A stretch of DNA of 64,000 nt from Alphaproteobacteria bacterium (GCA_030433215.1 JAUIMC010000016.1:16936-80935), one strand, 5' to 3'; positions 1 through 9,478 are shown, counted from the stretch's first letter. The notes: a model not told the origin generated them from the letters alone. Translations and numbers: made by a program.

Positions 1-1
1 C

Positions 2-370
2 GAGGACAGGCCGGACGCTGAACGCCATGAGATCATGACCGCGCCCGCCTCCACAGGCGGCGGCGTTTTCGTGGAGCTGATCGCCGAGGATTTTTACGAA
101 TCGAGCCTCAGGCTCTCCCAGGCGCGGCGCATCGAGGCGGAAACTGCCCGGCGCTATCTGGCGCTGGACGAAGCCGGCCGGGCCCGGTTCCGGGCGGCGC
201 GCAAACGGCAATGGCGGGAAATGAGCGAGGCGGAGCGCCAGGCGCTGAGAGACGCGAAACGGCCGCGCTTCGACAATCTCGACGAAACCCAGAAACAGAC
301 TTTCCGGCGGATCGCCGCCGAAACGCTGGGCGCCGGAGATCTTGCCGCCTTGAAGGCCAATGAAATCTGA
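2..370 (+). CDS. Charged hypothetical protein, probably cut by the window start
   Basis: I do not recognise this protein. The frame is open from the first bases of the window, so the true start may lie upstream; the first ATG inside the window is at 35 and would give 111 residues. The body is rich in Arg, Glu and Ala and looks helical. A segment around residues 45-95 (counted from that ATG) has the pattern RARFRAARKRQWREMSEAER, reminiscent of DUF3106-like helical repeats, but this is a loose resemblance. There is no signal peptide or membrane segment in the visible part. It ends 31 bp before the stop of the convergent Sel1-like gene. Confidence 0.5.
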   Translation, partial: EDRPDAERHEIMTAPASTGGGVFVELIAEDFYESSLRLSQARRIEAETARRYLALDEAGRARFRAARKRQWREMSEAERQALRDAKRPRFDNLDETQKQTFRRIAAETLGAGDLAALKANEI

Positions 371-401
371 CCTTCGGCAGACGCGTTAAAGTCCGGCTTG
401 T

Positions 402-686
402 TTAAGCGTTGGGGCGGGCGCGATGCGTCGCGAGATATTCGCGGGCCAGCCTTTGCGCTTCAGCGACTTCTTCCGTGGTCATTTCCTTGGCGAGCTCGGC
501 GCGGTAGGCGCGCGCTTCGAGATTGCCCTGCATGGCCGCGAGATTGAACCATTTATGCGCATTGATGAGATCGAACGCGCCCTCCTCGCCGCCCGTCGAA
601 GCCTCAAGACCCAGACGGTACATTTCCATGTCGCTCAAAAACGGCTCAGCCGTATCGAGCGCTTCCACACCCATGGCGATTGTCAT
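402..686 (-). CDS. Small Sel1-repeat protein
   Basis: A 94-residue protein with one Sel1-type (TPR-like) helical hairpin in its second half. The motif DLINAHKWFNLAAMQGN followed by EARAYRAELAKEM matches the Sel1 consensus of a helix with AxxWFxxAAxxG and a second helix ending in a conserved Met. Such repeats usually bind partner proteins; the partner here is unknown. The start is supported by an AAGGGG ribosome-binding site about 9 bases upstream. There is no signal peptide, so it should be cytoplasmic. The 220 bp upstream hold no gene. Confidence 0.75.
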   Translation of the reverse strand: MTIAMGVEALDTAEPFLSDMEMYRLGLEASTGGEEGAFDLINAHKWFNLAAMQGNLEARAYRAELAKEMTTEEVAEAQRLAREYLATHRARPNA

Positions 687-907
687 TTTTATGCCCCTTC
701 AATTGCACGCCCGTCCGCTTCCCTTGCGAACGGATTAACCATAGGAAGGATGAAAGGGCTGAGGCTAAAATCCCGTTAATGCGCAATTAGCGACTTGTTT
801 ACGCCTTGAAAAGGTTTCGTTAAGACCTGGATTGTTCCGTATACAAACAAAAATGCCGGACAAAGCCCGGCGTTTTGACGGATGCAGCAAGAAAAACGCG
901 TGACGCG

Positions 908-1324
908 CTATTCTTCCTGCGGGATTTCCTTGAGTTTTTCAAACGCGCCAAGCCCGCACCCCCCGAGGGACCGGCCAAAGCTGTCCATGACCCGGATGAT
1001 GTCGCCGCGGCACATCTGGCCCGTGGCGGAGTCGTGAATATAACGTCCCTCGCGGGAAAGCCCGATACACCGCCCGCTCAACTCATTGAGATAGACATCG
1101 CCGGACGCTTCGACGAGCATCGCATAATCATCGACGATATCCGTGTCGCGCACATTGCGCAGGGAAAGGCAGGAAACCGTTTCGCCTGTCTTTTCGTATT
1201 GCGACAACAGCTCGCGCGCCTTGTCCGCGCGCGCAAGCGCGCCGGTCGCCGCGCCCGCCGCGACAACAATCGCCGCCAGGGCGAGGCCGGCCCGCGCCGG
1301 GGAAATGTTTTTGATCGCCTTCAT
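908..1324 (-). CDS. DUF6491-like exported protein, copy 2
   Basis: About 138 residues with an N-terminal hydrophobic stretch (roughly residues 10-32) that looks like a signal peptide or anchor. The mature part has the pattern SCLSLRNVRDTDIVDD, then YLNELSGRC, MCRGD and GGCGLGAFEKL, which I associate with DUF6491, a family of small envelope proteins without an assigned job. Four conserved cysteines suggest two disulfides in the periplasm. The ATG at 1324 is preferred over an in-frame TTG three bases upstream. The gene follows a paralogue on the same strand after about 10 bases, so the two are probably co-transcribed. Confidence 0.7.
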   Translation of the reverse strand: MKAIKNISPARAGLALAAIVVAAGAATGALARADKARELLSQYEKTGETVSCLSLRNVRDTDIVDDYAMLVEASGDVYLNELSGRCIGLSREGRYIHDSATGQMCRGDIIRVMDSFGRSLGGCGLGAFEKLKEIPQEE

Positions 1325-1337
1325 CAAAGCCGCGCCC

Positions 1338-1772
1338 CTAGTTCTCTTCGCCTTCTTCGCTCATCTCTTCTTCGGGGATTTCCACCAGCTTTTCGAAATC
1401 GCCGAGCCCGCAGGAGCCCGTGGTCATGCCGGTCATGTTGTCGACCACCCTGACGATCTCGCCGCGGCAAAGCTGATTGATCGAAGTCGTGTACTGAATG
1501 TAGTTGCCGGCGCGGCTGGCGCCGGAACAGCGGCCGGAAATCGTATTGAGATATTCGCCGCCGCCTCTCGTCGTGACCAGGAAATGCGAATCGTCGAGGG
1601 GATCGATCGTGTCGATCTGGGTCAGGCTGAGACAGGAGCGGGTCTCGCCGGTCTGTTCGTATTTGGACAAACGCTCCGCGGCCTTTTCCGAAAGCCCCGA
1701 ATCCGTCGCCGCCGTCGCGCAGCCAGCGCCGGCGAATGCGATCAGCCCTGCAAACAACAAGTTCTTCTTCAT
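1338..1772 (-). CDS. DUF6491-like exported lipoprotein, copy 1
   Basis: A 144-residue paralogue of the gene downstream. It shares SCLSLTQIDTIDPLDDSHF, the segment YLNTISGRCSG, LCRGEIVRVVD and SCGLGDFEKLVEIPEEE. The N-terminus (MKKNLLFAGLIAFAGAGC) looks like a lipoprotein signal with its lipobox Cys near residue 18. The open frame runs much further upstream, but GGAGGA lies about 7 bases before the ATG at 1772, which fixes the start. The C-terminus is very acidic. The function is unknown; the tandem copies suggest a local duplication that has diverged. Confidence 0.72.
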   Translation of the reverse strand: MKKNLLFAGLIAFAGAGCATAATDSGLSEKAAERLSKYEQTGETRSCLSLTQIDTIDPLDDSHFLVTTRGGGEYLNTISGRCSGASRAGNYIQYTTSINQLCRGEIVRVVDNMTGMTTGSCGLGDFEKLVEIPEEEMSEEGEEN

Positions 1773-1891
1773 AATTTCCTCCATGCGCCCAGCCGCATAT
1801 GTCGGCGCGCCAGGGCGCCGACATCGCCTGTGTTTATAAGACATTCTCACGAAAGAAGCGAAACCGCATAAATCAATTTCGCGAGAGCCTT

Positions 1892-2935
1892 TTAGTCGGC
1901 GAGCTGATAGCCCGGCGTCGAGCGGGAAATCTCGACTTCCTCGGGATTCATCTCCGCGCCGACTTCCGCAAAGAGCGGCGTCGAGAGATAGCGCTCCCCG
2001 GTATCCGGCAGCATGACGAGAATGGTCGTTCCCTTGGGCGCGGATTTCGCCACTTCCATGGCGCCGGCGAAGGTCGATCCGCCGGAAATGCCGGTGAAAA
2101 TTCCTTCGCGCTGGGCGAGCGCCAGAGACCATTTCATGCCGTCGGCAGGCGGCGTCTTCACGATCTGATGAATGACGCCGGCCTCTACGGCCTCGGAAGT
2201 GATCTTCGGAATGAAATCCGGCGACCAGCCCTGGATCGGATGCGGCGTCCAGGCGGGGTGCGAGCTTTTCGGACTGCCGTCGGCGTTTCGCTCCTGCGGG
2301 GCGCCGCTCGACAGCATCGCGGCATCCGGCGGCTCGCAGACAACGATCTTGGTGTCCGGGCTTTCTTTTTTCAGCACGCGGGAAACGCCGGTGAGCGTGC
2401 CGCCGGTGCCGAAGCCCGTCACCCAGTAATCGAGCTTTTCGCCCTTGAAGGCGTCCATGATTTCCCGGCCCGTGGTGCGCTCATGCATGTCGGGATTGGC
2501 TTCGTTCTCGAACTGGCGGGTCAGGAACCAGCCGTTCTTTTCGGCAAGCTCCTTCGCCTTCTCCACCATGCCGGTGCCTTTTTGCGTCGCCGGCGTGAGA
2601 ATGACTTTCGCGCCCAGGAAACGCATCAACTTGCGCCGCTCTACGGAGAAGCTCTCCGCCATAGTGACGACCAGCGGATAGCCCTTGGCGGCGCAGACCA
2701 TGGCGAGGCCGATGCCGGTATTCCCGCTAGTCGCCTCGACGACGGTCTGCCCCGGTTTCAGGGCGCCGGATTTTTCCGCCGCCTCGATGACGCCGAGCGC
2801 CAGACGATCCTTCACCGAGCTTAAGGGATTGAAATATTCGCATTTGACGAAAAGGTTCACGCCCTCCGGCGCGAGACGATTGATGCGCACAATCGGCGTG
2901 TTGCCAACCGTGCCGAGGATATTCTCGTGTTTCAT
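1892..2935 (-). CDS. cysK: Cysteine synthase A (O-acetylserine sulfhydrylase)
   Basis: A PLP enzyme that makes L-cysteine from O-acetylserine and sulfide in the cytoplasm. The 347 residues carry the fold-type II landmarks: SSVKDR with the PLP lysine at residue 42, the TSGNTG substrate loop at 69-74, the phosphate-binding GFGTGGT at 174-180, HPIQG near 232 and SGGS at 284-287. It is slightly longer than the usual ~310-330 residues because of a short insert around residues 212-230. GGAG sits about 9 bases before the ATG. It appears to be a single-gene unit downstream of the M20 peptidase gene on the same strand. Confidence 0.95.
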   Translation of the reverse strand: MKHENILGTVGNTPIVRINRLAPEGVNLFVKCEYFNPLSSVKDRLALGVIEAAEKSGALKPGQTVVEATSGNTGIGLAMVCAAKGYPLVVTMAESFSVERRKLMRFLGAKVILTPATQKGTGMVEKAKELAEKNGWFLTRQFENEANPDMHERTTGREIMDAFKGEKLDYWVTGFGTGGTLTGVSRVLKKESPDTKIVVCEPPDAAMLSSGAPQERNADGSPKSSHPAWTPHPIQGWSPDFIPKITSEAVEAGVIHQIVKTPPADGMKWSLALAQREGIFTGISGGSTFAGAMEVAKSAPKGTTILVMLPDTGERYLSTPLFAEVGAEMNPEEVEISRSTPGYQLAD

Positions 2936-3060
2936 GGCGATGTCTCCAGAGTTCGGCCGAGGTTTTACGCTCTTGAGGCCGCGCCATCAATGCGCCGGCG
3001 CCGCTGACGCCGGCATCATTTCTAATGCGGTTTATACGTTTCCTCCTGACGGCCAGTGCG

Positions 3061-4479
3061 CTATTCGCCTGCGCCGCCCGCAAGCGTCTTCAGGATAATG
3101 CTCCAGTGATCGAGCCCGGCGTAGAATTGGTCGACGGCCAGGCGTTCGTTCAGGCCGTGGGCGTACATATCGCTCGGCTTGCTGAAAGCGCCGGAGATCG
3201 CCACCGTGTCATAGCCCAGCGTGCGATAATGCATGCCATCCGTGCCGCCGGATTCCATGTACGGGATGATCGGCGCATCGACGCCGCGCGCTGCAAGCGA
3301 GGCTTCAATGGCGGCCAGCACGTCCGGGCGCAATGTCGATTCAGGACTTTCCGTCACATCGGTGATCAACTTGAACTGCACCGCGTCGTTGTCGACCACT
3401 TTCTTCAGGGTTTCTTCCGTCGCCGCAGCGCCGACGCCCGGGAAGATGCGGCAATTGACGGTCGCCGTCGCCGATTGCGGCAGCGCGTTTTCCGCATGGC
3501 CGGCGCGCAGCATGGTGGCGATACAGGTCGTGCCGGTTGTCCCAACCGTTTCGGGATTGGCGCGCAAGGTCGCAATCGCCTTCTTGTCTTTCGGGTTGTC
3601 AGCGAACGCAATCATCGCATCGCCAAGCTCGCCGGGCACCACAGCCCCCGCCGCGCGGAAATAGGCGCGGGTCAGATCCGAATACCGAACGGGGAACTTA
3701 TGGGCCTCGATTTTCTTCAGCGCATCGGCGAGTTCATAGATTGCATTGTCCGCCCGCGGACGCGATGAGTGACCGCCCGGATTGGTAATGGTGAGTTCGA
3801 AAGTCGCGAAGGTCTTTTCCGCCCCCTGAACACGATACATCAAAGGCGTCCCATCCGGCGCGAGCGCACCGCCGCCTGCGTCGCTGTTCAATATGAATTC
3901 CGGATCGATATTCTCCGCCACATATTTGGCCTGCGCCTGGGTGGAGATCATCCCGGTTTCCTCATCGCCGGAAATCACGAGCACCAGGTCGCGGGTCGGC
4001 GCCCACCCTTCTTTCTTGAGGCGGATAAAAGTCTGGGTGAGGTTCGTGACGCCATATTTGTTGTCGATGGTTCCGCGCCCGAAGAAATAGCCGTCTTCCT
4101 CGGTCAGCGTGAAGGGCGGACGCTCCCAGTCTTCCGGCAAGGCGTCGACCACGTCCATATGGGCGAGAAGCACGATGGGCTTTTCTGCGGGCTCGCCCCC
4201 GGCGCGGTAGAACACCATCAAGCCTTGCGTCGGCTCGCCTTCGCTGTCGTAATCCGTAACCTGAATATCCTCGTCCGCGAAACCGGCGGCCTTGAACTCG
4301 CCGACCAGATAATCGACGAGCGGCGGCATCTGCTGGTGGCCGCGCGCTGAGCGGAAGGAAATCACCTTCTCGTAAATGTCACGCGCCTGTTGCTCGTCAG
4401 CGGTGAGGTCGCGGGCCGAGGCCGGCGCAGCGGCAGCGAGGAAGGCGGCGGAAAGCGATAGAACAGAACGAAAAGTCAT
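3061..4479 (-). CDS. Exported M20 family metallopeptidase
   Basis: A 472-residue zinc aminoacylase/carboxypeptidase-type hydrolase with a signal peptide (residues 1-22, ending APASA), so it should act in the periplasm. The metal ligands are visible: H107 in LAHMDVVD, the bridging Asp139 in GRGTIDNKYG, and the Glu pair 173-174 in SGDEETG, with a likely C-terminal ligand histidine near the end (AHGLNE). Family members trim N- or C-terminal residues from short peptides or N-acyl amino acids. The start at 4479 has AGAGG about 6 bases upstream; a longer frame to 4527 lacks such support. The substrate cannot be read from the sequence. Confidence 0.88.
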   Translation of the reverse strand: MTFRSVLSLSAAFLAAAAPASARDLTADEQQARDIYEKVISFRSARGHQQMPPLVDYLVGEFKAAGFADEDIQVTDYDSEGEPTQGLMVFYRAGGEPAEKPIVLLAHMDVVDALPEDWERPPFTLTEEDGYFFGRGTIDNKYGVTNLTQTFIRLKKEGWAPTRDLVLVISGDEETGMISTQAQAKYVAENIDPEFILNSDAGGGALAPDGTPLMYRVQGAEKTFATFELTITNPGGHSSRPRADNAIYELADALKKIEAHKFPVRYSDLTRAYFRAAGAVVPGELGDAMIAFADNPKDKKAIATLRANPETVGTTGTTCIATMLRAGHAENALPQSATATVNCRIFPGVGAAATEETLKKVVDNDAVQFKLITDVTESPESTLRPDVLAAIEASLAARGVDAPIIPYMESGGTDGMHYRTLGYDTVAISGAFSKPSDMYAHGLNERLAVDQFYAGLDHWSIILKTLAGGAGE

Positions 4480-4642
4480 TGAGGGCCTCTTGGGATAAGC
4501 GGCGCCGGGCGCCGCTGAAAACGCCAATCTATCGGATTTCCGGCATAATGCGAAAAGAAAGATCAGCGGCGGATTTCGGCCCCGCGCAACCGCCTGCCCC
4601 CCTTTTATTTGCTTATCTCATGGCAGGCGCCGCAGCGAAGGA

Positions 4643-5422
4643 TCATTCGGCGGCCCCCGGCCCTGTGGTCGAGGAGGCGTCAATCGCCCGGCCCCAGCGC
4701 GCCGCGACCTCTTTTTCAATCAATGGCGGCAGTTTCCGATAAAGCGCTGCAAGCGCTCGATACGACTGGAGCCGGTCGACCGTTTGCAGCCGGATCGCCG
4801 ACACTGCCGAAGCCGTCTTCCTGTTTTTGCATAATTCCTCAATGTCGTATTCGACGGAACCCATTGATCCGTATTCGTCATAGGCTTTTATGTCTGAAAA
4901 CAGAACATGCTCCTCTACGGTGAAGCGATGATGCTCCGTAATGCGATAGACATTCTCGACCGCCTGATTCAAATGCCTGACCCGCCTGACGACATCCGAC
5001 AGACCGGTCTTGATGTCTTCGTTTTCAATGACGACAAATGAGCCGCTTGACGTGAGTTCGTCATAGGTGCGGCTCGAGAATATCGGCGCGTTAATATAGC
5101 CAAGGGTTGAAATCGCGTACTCAATCTCGGCGCCGGCGTCAGCGGGAACCGCGCATTCGGCAAGCGCATCGAGAAACAGGGTCTGGCCGGCGGCCTGCCG
5201 GTCCAGCAGCCCGATCGTCCGGTCTATGGTTTCTATGCTTTGCTGCAGATCTTCGTGGAGGCGAAGCAGGTAGCCGTATTCTTTCGCGCGTTCGCCGCGC
5301 GCTGCATTCCAGTTGGAGACCTGTATGCCGATGAAGACGCCGACTACAACAATCAGGAAGTCCAGCGCGACCGCCGTCCAGTTCTGGGCTTTGACGTGTT
5401 CGATGACGCGGCGCAGCAGCAT
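4643..5422 (-). CDS. DUF6090-like single-pass membrane protein
   Basis: About 259 residues with one strong transmembrane segment near residues 17-38 (LDFLIVVVGVFIGIQVSNWN), followed by a long soluble, mainly helical region. A membrane helix ending in QVSNWN directly before a charged helix resembles DUF6090, whose function is unknown. Two helical stretches (roughly residues 45-75 and 125-150) could form a coiled coil. The bulk is probably periplasmic if the N-terminus is inside, but topology is inferred only. It is divergent from the small membrane protein gene that starts at 5596. Confidence 0.65.
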   Translation of the reverse strand: MLLRRVIEHVKAQNWTAVALDFLIVVVGVFIGIQVSNWNAARGERAKEYGYLLRLHEDLQQSIETIDRTIGLLDRQAAGQTLFLDALAECAVPADAGAEIEYAISTLGYINAPIFSSRTYDELTSSGSFVVIENEDIKTGLSDVVRRVRHLNQAVENVYRITEHHRFTVEEHVLFSDIKAYDEYGSMGSVEYDIEELCKNRKTASAVSAIRLQTVDRLQSYRALAALYRKLPPLIEKEVAARWGRAIDASSTTGPGAAE

Positions 5423-5595
5423 GGATTTTCCCCGATTCCCGGTCTTTTAGCATAGTTTGCAAAAGCCGGGCACGGCCAAACGCCGGCGCGCCGCAGACGC
5501 ACCGGTTAGAATCTGTTGCCCCATGCGCTTTTTCCGGCCAACAATGGGCCGGGGTGCAAGGCCGCAACGGCCCTGCAAATAATGGGGTTGGGGCA

Positions 5596-5922
5596 ATGGA
5601 GCAGATTTCTGCTTTCTTTTCCGAATTGCTGGAATGGGCGCGCGAAGGCTATGCCCAGATCAACGCGCTGCAAGGCTTGATTATCGCTCTTTATGCAACG
5701 TCGAAGCTTACAAGCTGGGGGCGGATTTTCGTTGTGGCCGTCAGCGCCAGCATCGTTCACGCGATCGCTGATTTTCTGCTGCCGGCCATCGTCAACGATA
5801 CGGCGCCGAACCTGCCGCCGGTGCTCGAAGGCGATTACTGGAAATATCTCGCGGTTCTCTATCTCGGCTATGTCGTGCTGATCGCGTTGTTCTATATGGT
5901 GAAGAAAACGCTGATGAAGTAA
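5596..5922 (+). CDS. Small integral membrane protein of unknown function
   Basis: A 108-residue protein with three likely membrane segments, around residues 19-40, 44-65 and 83-103 (the last is LAVLYLGYVVLIALFYMV). The start at 5596 follows GGGGTTGGGG; an in-frame ATG 42 bases upstream is less well supported. I do not recognise a family. The gene ends 10 bases before the stop of gatB on the opposite strand and shows no obvious operon partner. Confidence 0.6.
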   Translation: MEQISAFFSELLEWAREGYAQINALQGLIIALYATSKLTSWGRIFVVAVSASIVHAIADFLLPAIVNDTAPNLPPVLEGDYWKYLAVLYLGYVVLIALFYMVKKTLMK

Positions 5923-5932
5923 GCGCGAGCGC

Positions 5933-7438
5933 TTACTCCAGCCCGAGTTTCGCCTTCAGGATCTCGTTGACGGCCTGCGGGTTCGCCTTGCCGCCGGACG
6001 CCTTCATCACCTGGCCCACGAACCAGCCCATGGTCTTGGGCTTTTCCTTGACCTTTTCGGCCTGGTCCGGATTAGCGGCGATGATCTCGTCGACGATCTT
6101 TTCGATGGCGGCGGCATCCGTCACCTGTTTGAGGCCGCGCTTTTCGACAATGTCGGCGGGTGAACCGGTTTCCTCGCCTTCGAACATCAGAGCAAAGACG
6201 TCTTTGGCGATCTTGCCGGAGATGGTGCCGTCCTTGATGAGGCCAATCAGCTCGCCGAGCTGCGCGGCGGAGACGGGACTGTCTTCAATCTCCTTGCCGG
6301 CTTTGTTGAGCGCGCCGAAAAGCTCGCCCGTCACCCAGTTCGACGCGAGCTTGCCGTCGCCGCATTTCGCTACTTCCTCGAAGTAAGCGGCGCTCGCCTT
6401 GTCGGCGGCGAGGACGGAGGCGTCGTAGGCGGACAGCCCGTATTCATTGATGAAGCGGTGCTTTTTGGCGTCGGGGAGTTCGGGAAGCCCCGCCTTGATC
6501 TCGTCGACCCAGGCCTGCTCGAATTCCAGCGGCAGAAGATCCGGGTCCGGAAAATAGCGGTAGTCATGCGCGTCTTCCTTGGAGCGCATGGTGCGGGTCG
6601 TGCCAGACTTCACGTCGAAGAGGCGCGTTTCCTGATCGATCTCGCCGCCGCCTTCGAGCACTTCGATCTGGCGGCGCGCTTCATAGTCGATCACCTGCTT
6701 CACATAGCGGATCGAGTTGACGTTCTTGGTTTCCGTGCGCGTGCCGAGATGGCTGAAGTCGCCCGTCTCCTGGAACTTCGCGTAGCTGCCGGCGCGGCAG
6801 ACCGAGACGTTCACGTCGGCGCGCATGGAGCCTTCCTCCATATTGCCGTCGCAGGTGCCGAGATAGCGCACGATGGAGCGCAGCTTCGTGAAATAGGCGG
6901 CGCCCTCGTCGGCGGTGCGCATGTGAGGCTTGGAGACGATCTCCATCAGCGCCACGCCGGAGCGGTTGAGATCGACGTAAGACTCTTTCGGCGCAAGATC
7001 GTGGATCGACTTGCCCGCGTCCTGTTCGAGATGCAGCCGCTCGATGCCGACAATGATGGTCTCGCCGGGCTCGACCTCGACCTCGATCTCGCCCTCCCCG
7101 ACAATCGGGTCTTTATATTGCGAGATCTGATAGCCTTGCGGCAGGTCGGGATAGAAATAGTTCTTGCGGTCGAAACGCGACCAGGTGTTGATCTTGGCGT
7201 TGAGGCCGAGCCCCGTGCGGATCGCCTGTTCGACGCAATATTTGTTGATGACGGGCAGCATCCCCGGCATGGCGGCGTCGACGAGCGAGACATTCTCGTT
7301 CGGCCCCGCGCCATATTCAGCCGAGGCGCCCGAGAACAGCTTCGATTTCGAGCTCACCTGCGCATGGACCTCAAGGCCCACAACGACCTCCCAGTCGCCC
7401 GTCGTCCCTTGCAGCAGTTTTGTCGGCTCCGCGCCCAT
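5933..7438 (-). CDS. gatB: Asp-tRNA(Asn)/Glu-tRNA(Gln) amidotransferase subunit B
   Basis: Subunit B of GatCAB, the complex that amidates Glu-tRNA(Gln) and/or Asp-tRNA(Asn); GatB binds the tRNA and activates the misacylated residue. At 501 residues it is full length. Landmarks are [21 protein letters not shown] near the N-terminus, [13 protein letters not shown], the EQDAGKS segment, [19 protein letters not shown], and the C-terminal YqeY-like tail domain ending near [17 protein letters not shown] lies 5 bases before the ATG. gatC and gatA sit 3.5 kb away rather than adjacent, so the complex is encoded from two transcription units here. Confidence 0.96.
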   Translation of the reverse strand: MGAEPTKLLQGTTGDWEVVVGLEVHAQVSSKSKLFSGASAEYGAGPNENVSLVDAAMPGMLPVINKYCVEQAIRTGLGLNAKINTWSRFDRKNYFYPDLPQGYQISQYKDPIVGEGEIEVEVEPGETIIVGIERLHLEQDAGKSIHDLAPKESYVDLNRSGVALMEIVSKPHMRTADEGAAYFTKLRSIVRYLGTCDGNMEEGSMRADVNVSVCRAGSYAKFQETGDFSHLGTRTETKNVNSIRYVKQVIDYEARRQIEVLEGGGEIDQETRLFDVKSGTTRTMRSKEDAHDYRYFPDPDLLPLEFEQAWVDEIKAGLPELPDAKKHRFINEYGLSAYDASVLAADKASAAYFEEVAKCGDGKLASNWVTGELFGALNKAGKEIEDSPVSAAQLGELIGLIKDGTISGKIAKDVFALMFEGEETGSPADIVEKRGLKQVTDAAAIEKIVDEIIAANPDQAEKVKEKPKTMGWFVGQVMKASGGKANPQAVNEILKAKLGLE

Positions 7439-7507
7439 GGTCGTCCTCGTCTTAAAACCAGAGTCAGGCGGTTTTGCCTGCGCTTTGCGCCGGTTGCAAG
7501 CCGCCCG

Positions 7508-8266
7508 TCACCCCTCCGCCCGCTCGATGACGCGCCCGATAGCCTTATGGAGGCGGCGGGGATATTGCAGCTCCAGATAGTGGGTGCCGGCGGGAATGAT
7601 CTCCATCTCGCCCTTGCCCTCGGGCAGCGCGTCCATCAGCCGTCTGGCGTTGGATTTCGGGACGATGGCGTCAAAATCGCCGTGCAGCACTTCCACGGGC
7701 GCGGCGATCCCCGACAGCCGCTCGAGGATCGGGCCGATCTGGGTCCGCCGTCCGGCGACCTCTTTACGGACCTTCATCCAGCGGTTCGGCACATAGGACT
7801 CGATCCCCTCCACATCCCCCAGCTTTTCGATATGCAGGGCGTAGTCGTGCGGCTCCTCGATGAGCGCCGCGACCGTGACGACGCCTTTCACGGCCTCGGG
7901 AAAGTCGAGCGCGGTTTTAAGCGCCAGCTCGCCGCCATAGGAAACGCCGAGCGTGATGATCTTCTTGTCGCCGAACTCGCCACCCCCGCAGGAGGCCGGC
8001 AGGAAGGGGCGCGCGGCGGCCACCTGATCCTCGAAGTCGGGATAGACCTGGGGCTGGCGGCGCCCGAAACCGGGCCGCGACAGAACCACCATGTCGAGCC
8101 CCGGCGGCGCCGTTGTCAGAAGCCGGGTGAAGAGAAACTTGTTGCAGGGCGTGCCGGGAAAAACGATGACCCGCCAGTCGCCGTCGCCCTCGCGGTGAAA
8201 CGCATCGTTCTCCAGCGGCTCGGGCAAGGGCGCGACATAGCTGATTTCCTTAAAATCCCCGAACAT
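7508..8266 (-). CDS. Alpha/beta hydrolase
   Basis: A 252-residue alpha/beta-hydrolase fold protein. The nucleophile elbow is GVSYGG with Ser109; the likely acid is the Asp in HGDFDAIVP and the likely base the His in AGTHYLELQYP. The oxyanion region is VFPGTPCNKFLF near the N-terminus. There is no signal peptide, so it is cytoplasmic. The substrate is unknown; family members include esterases and small-molecule lyases. It is divergent from the desaturase gene, and the 97 bp between them should hold both promoters. Confidence 0.78.
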   Translation of the reverse strand: MFGDFKEISYVAPLPEPLENDAFHREGDGDWRVIVFPGTPCNKFLFTRLLTTAPPGLDMVVLSRPGFGRRQPQVYPDFEDQVAAARPFLPASCGGGEFGDKKIITLGVSYGGELALKTALDFPEAVKGVVTVAALIEEPHDYALHIEKLGDVEGIESYVPNRWMKVRKEVAGRRTQIGPILERLSGIAAPVEVLHGDFDAIVPKSNARRLMDALPEGKGEMEIIPAGTHYLELQYPRRLHKAIGRVIERAEG

Positions 8267-8363
8267 ACGGGCGCAGCCCCTTGATCTCGCTCAAATTGTT
8301 TCGATGTGGAATTATGTTACACTAACGAGTGTCGGGAAAGCCCGGAACCGGAAGAGAATTTGC

Positions 8364-9272
8364 GTGGCCGTTCAAGAAGTCCAAAGCCTGCGGGATCTGA
8401 AGATCCTCGCCGTCTCGGAAACAAGGGGTTTCCAGTGGCCGACGCTGGCCTTTTCGTTCCTTGTCATCTCCATGACCATTCTCGGCATTGTCCTTGGCGC
8501 GGCGGGCGTGGTTCCGCTCTGGGCCGCGATGCTCTGGAATTCGTTCTGGATGGCGCAGGGCTACACCGCCGCCCATGAATGCGCCCACCGCAATCTCAAC
8601 GGCAAGCACCGCAAGCTGCGCTGGCTGAACGACGTCTTCGGCGTTGCGGGCTTTTCCTTCACGCTGCATTCCTACACCGTGCATTGCCATGTGCACCGGC
8701 TGCATCACGCGCACACGAACGATCCCGAGCGCGACACCGACGCCTGGGTCTCTGACGCGCCGAACCTGCCCGCCGCGATCCTGCGGGCGCTGGCGTTCTA
8801 TTTTCACACGAATTATTTCGTCGTGAAGATTTTCCCGCTGGTGCAGAACAAGCGCAAATTCCTCATCCGCGGCTTTCTGGAAACCGCGATCCCCTTCGCG
8901 ATCATCATTACGCTGTCGCTCATGGGCTACTGGCGCGAGGTCATCATGCTCTCGGTGATCCCGACCATTCTCGCCTTCGCGCTGGTGAGCTTTTTCATCG
9001 ACTGGCTGCCGCACCATTATGAAGGCGATCACTCGGACCCGATGAAACAGACCTATATCGTGGTGCCGTCAAAAGGCCTGCGCGGCTGGCTCTACAAATG
9101 GGCGTACAACTTCCACAATTACCACCTCATCCACCATCTCGTCCCGAGCGTGCCGTGGTATGCGTGGGAGCGGACCTTCGAGAAGTCGGAGAAGTATCTT
9201 CAGGGCGCGGGCGCGCGGATTTATTATCCGGGCGACGCTGGCGCGCATCCCTCGCCCGTCCCGGCGGAATAA
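8364..9272 (+). CDS. Membrane fatty acid desaturase family protein
   Basis: A di-iron membrane oxidase of the fatty acid desaturase superfamily. All three histidine boxes are present: HECAH at residues 71-75, HVHRLHH ending at 115, and HNYHLIHH at 251-258. Four hydrophobic spans flank them, as expected for an inner-membrane enzyme with a cytoplasmic active site. I chose the GTG at 8364 (302 residues) because GAAGAG lies about 7 bases upstream; the ATG at 8304 has no ribosome-binding site and would add a non-hydrophobic extension. The substrate may be an acyl lipid; a carotenoid-type substrate cannot be excluded. Confidence 0.85.
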   Translation: MAVQEVQSLRDLKILAVSETRGFQWPTLAFSFLVISMTILGIVLGAAGVVPLWAAMLWNSFWMAQGYTAAHECAHRNLNGKHRKLRWLNDVFGVAGFSFTLHSYTVHCHVHRLHHAHTNDPERDTDAWVSDAPNLPAAILRALAFYFHTNYFVVKIFPLVQNKRKFLIRGFLETAIPFAIIITLSLMGYWREVIMLSVIPTILAFALVSFFIDWLPHHYEGDHSDPMKQTYIVVPSKGLRGWLYKWAYNFHNYHLIHHLVPSVPWYAWERTFEKSEKYLQGAGARIYYPGDAGAHPSPVPAE

Positions 9273-9315
9273 TCCGGCCGCTCAAACCCTGCGTACTGTG
9301 TTGCATCCGGCGCAT

Positions 9316-9413
9316 CCCCACGCTTTAAGCGTGGGGTCCAACGCCCTACTTACCAAAGCAACGCAACGCTTGCGGATTCTTCAGACGATGGACGCCACGG
9401 TTAAACCGTGGCG
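9316..9413. repeat. Paired palindromic element, family B
   Basis: Two perfect palindromes lie between the convergent desaturase and gatA genes. The first (9316-9336) has arms CCCCACGCTT and AAGCGTGGGG around one base. The second (9393-9413) has arms CGCCACGGTT and AACCGTGGCG around one base. The flanks GGGGTC and GGACGCCACG recur in the element at 25319-25391. The spacing between hairpins is about 56 bases. This looks like a REP/BIME-type dispersed element, not a gene. Confidence 0.75.
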
Positions 9414-9478
9414 AGTCGCGGGTGAGAATTTTTCGCTCTCTCAACAAAACGACCTGTTTCGCTGCAAACGAAAAAACC

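Noticed and set aside
776..790. TTAA-N7-TTAG, close to a CtrA binding site
   Set aside because: One mismatch to the TTAA-N7-TTAA consensus, a single site about 90 bases before the Sel1 gene; cannot be told from chance.
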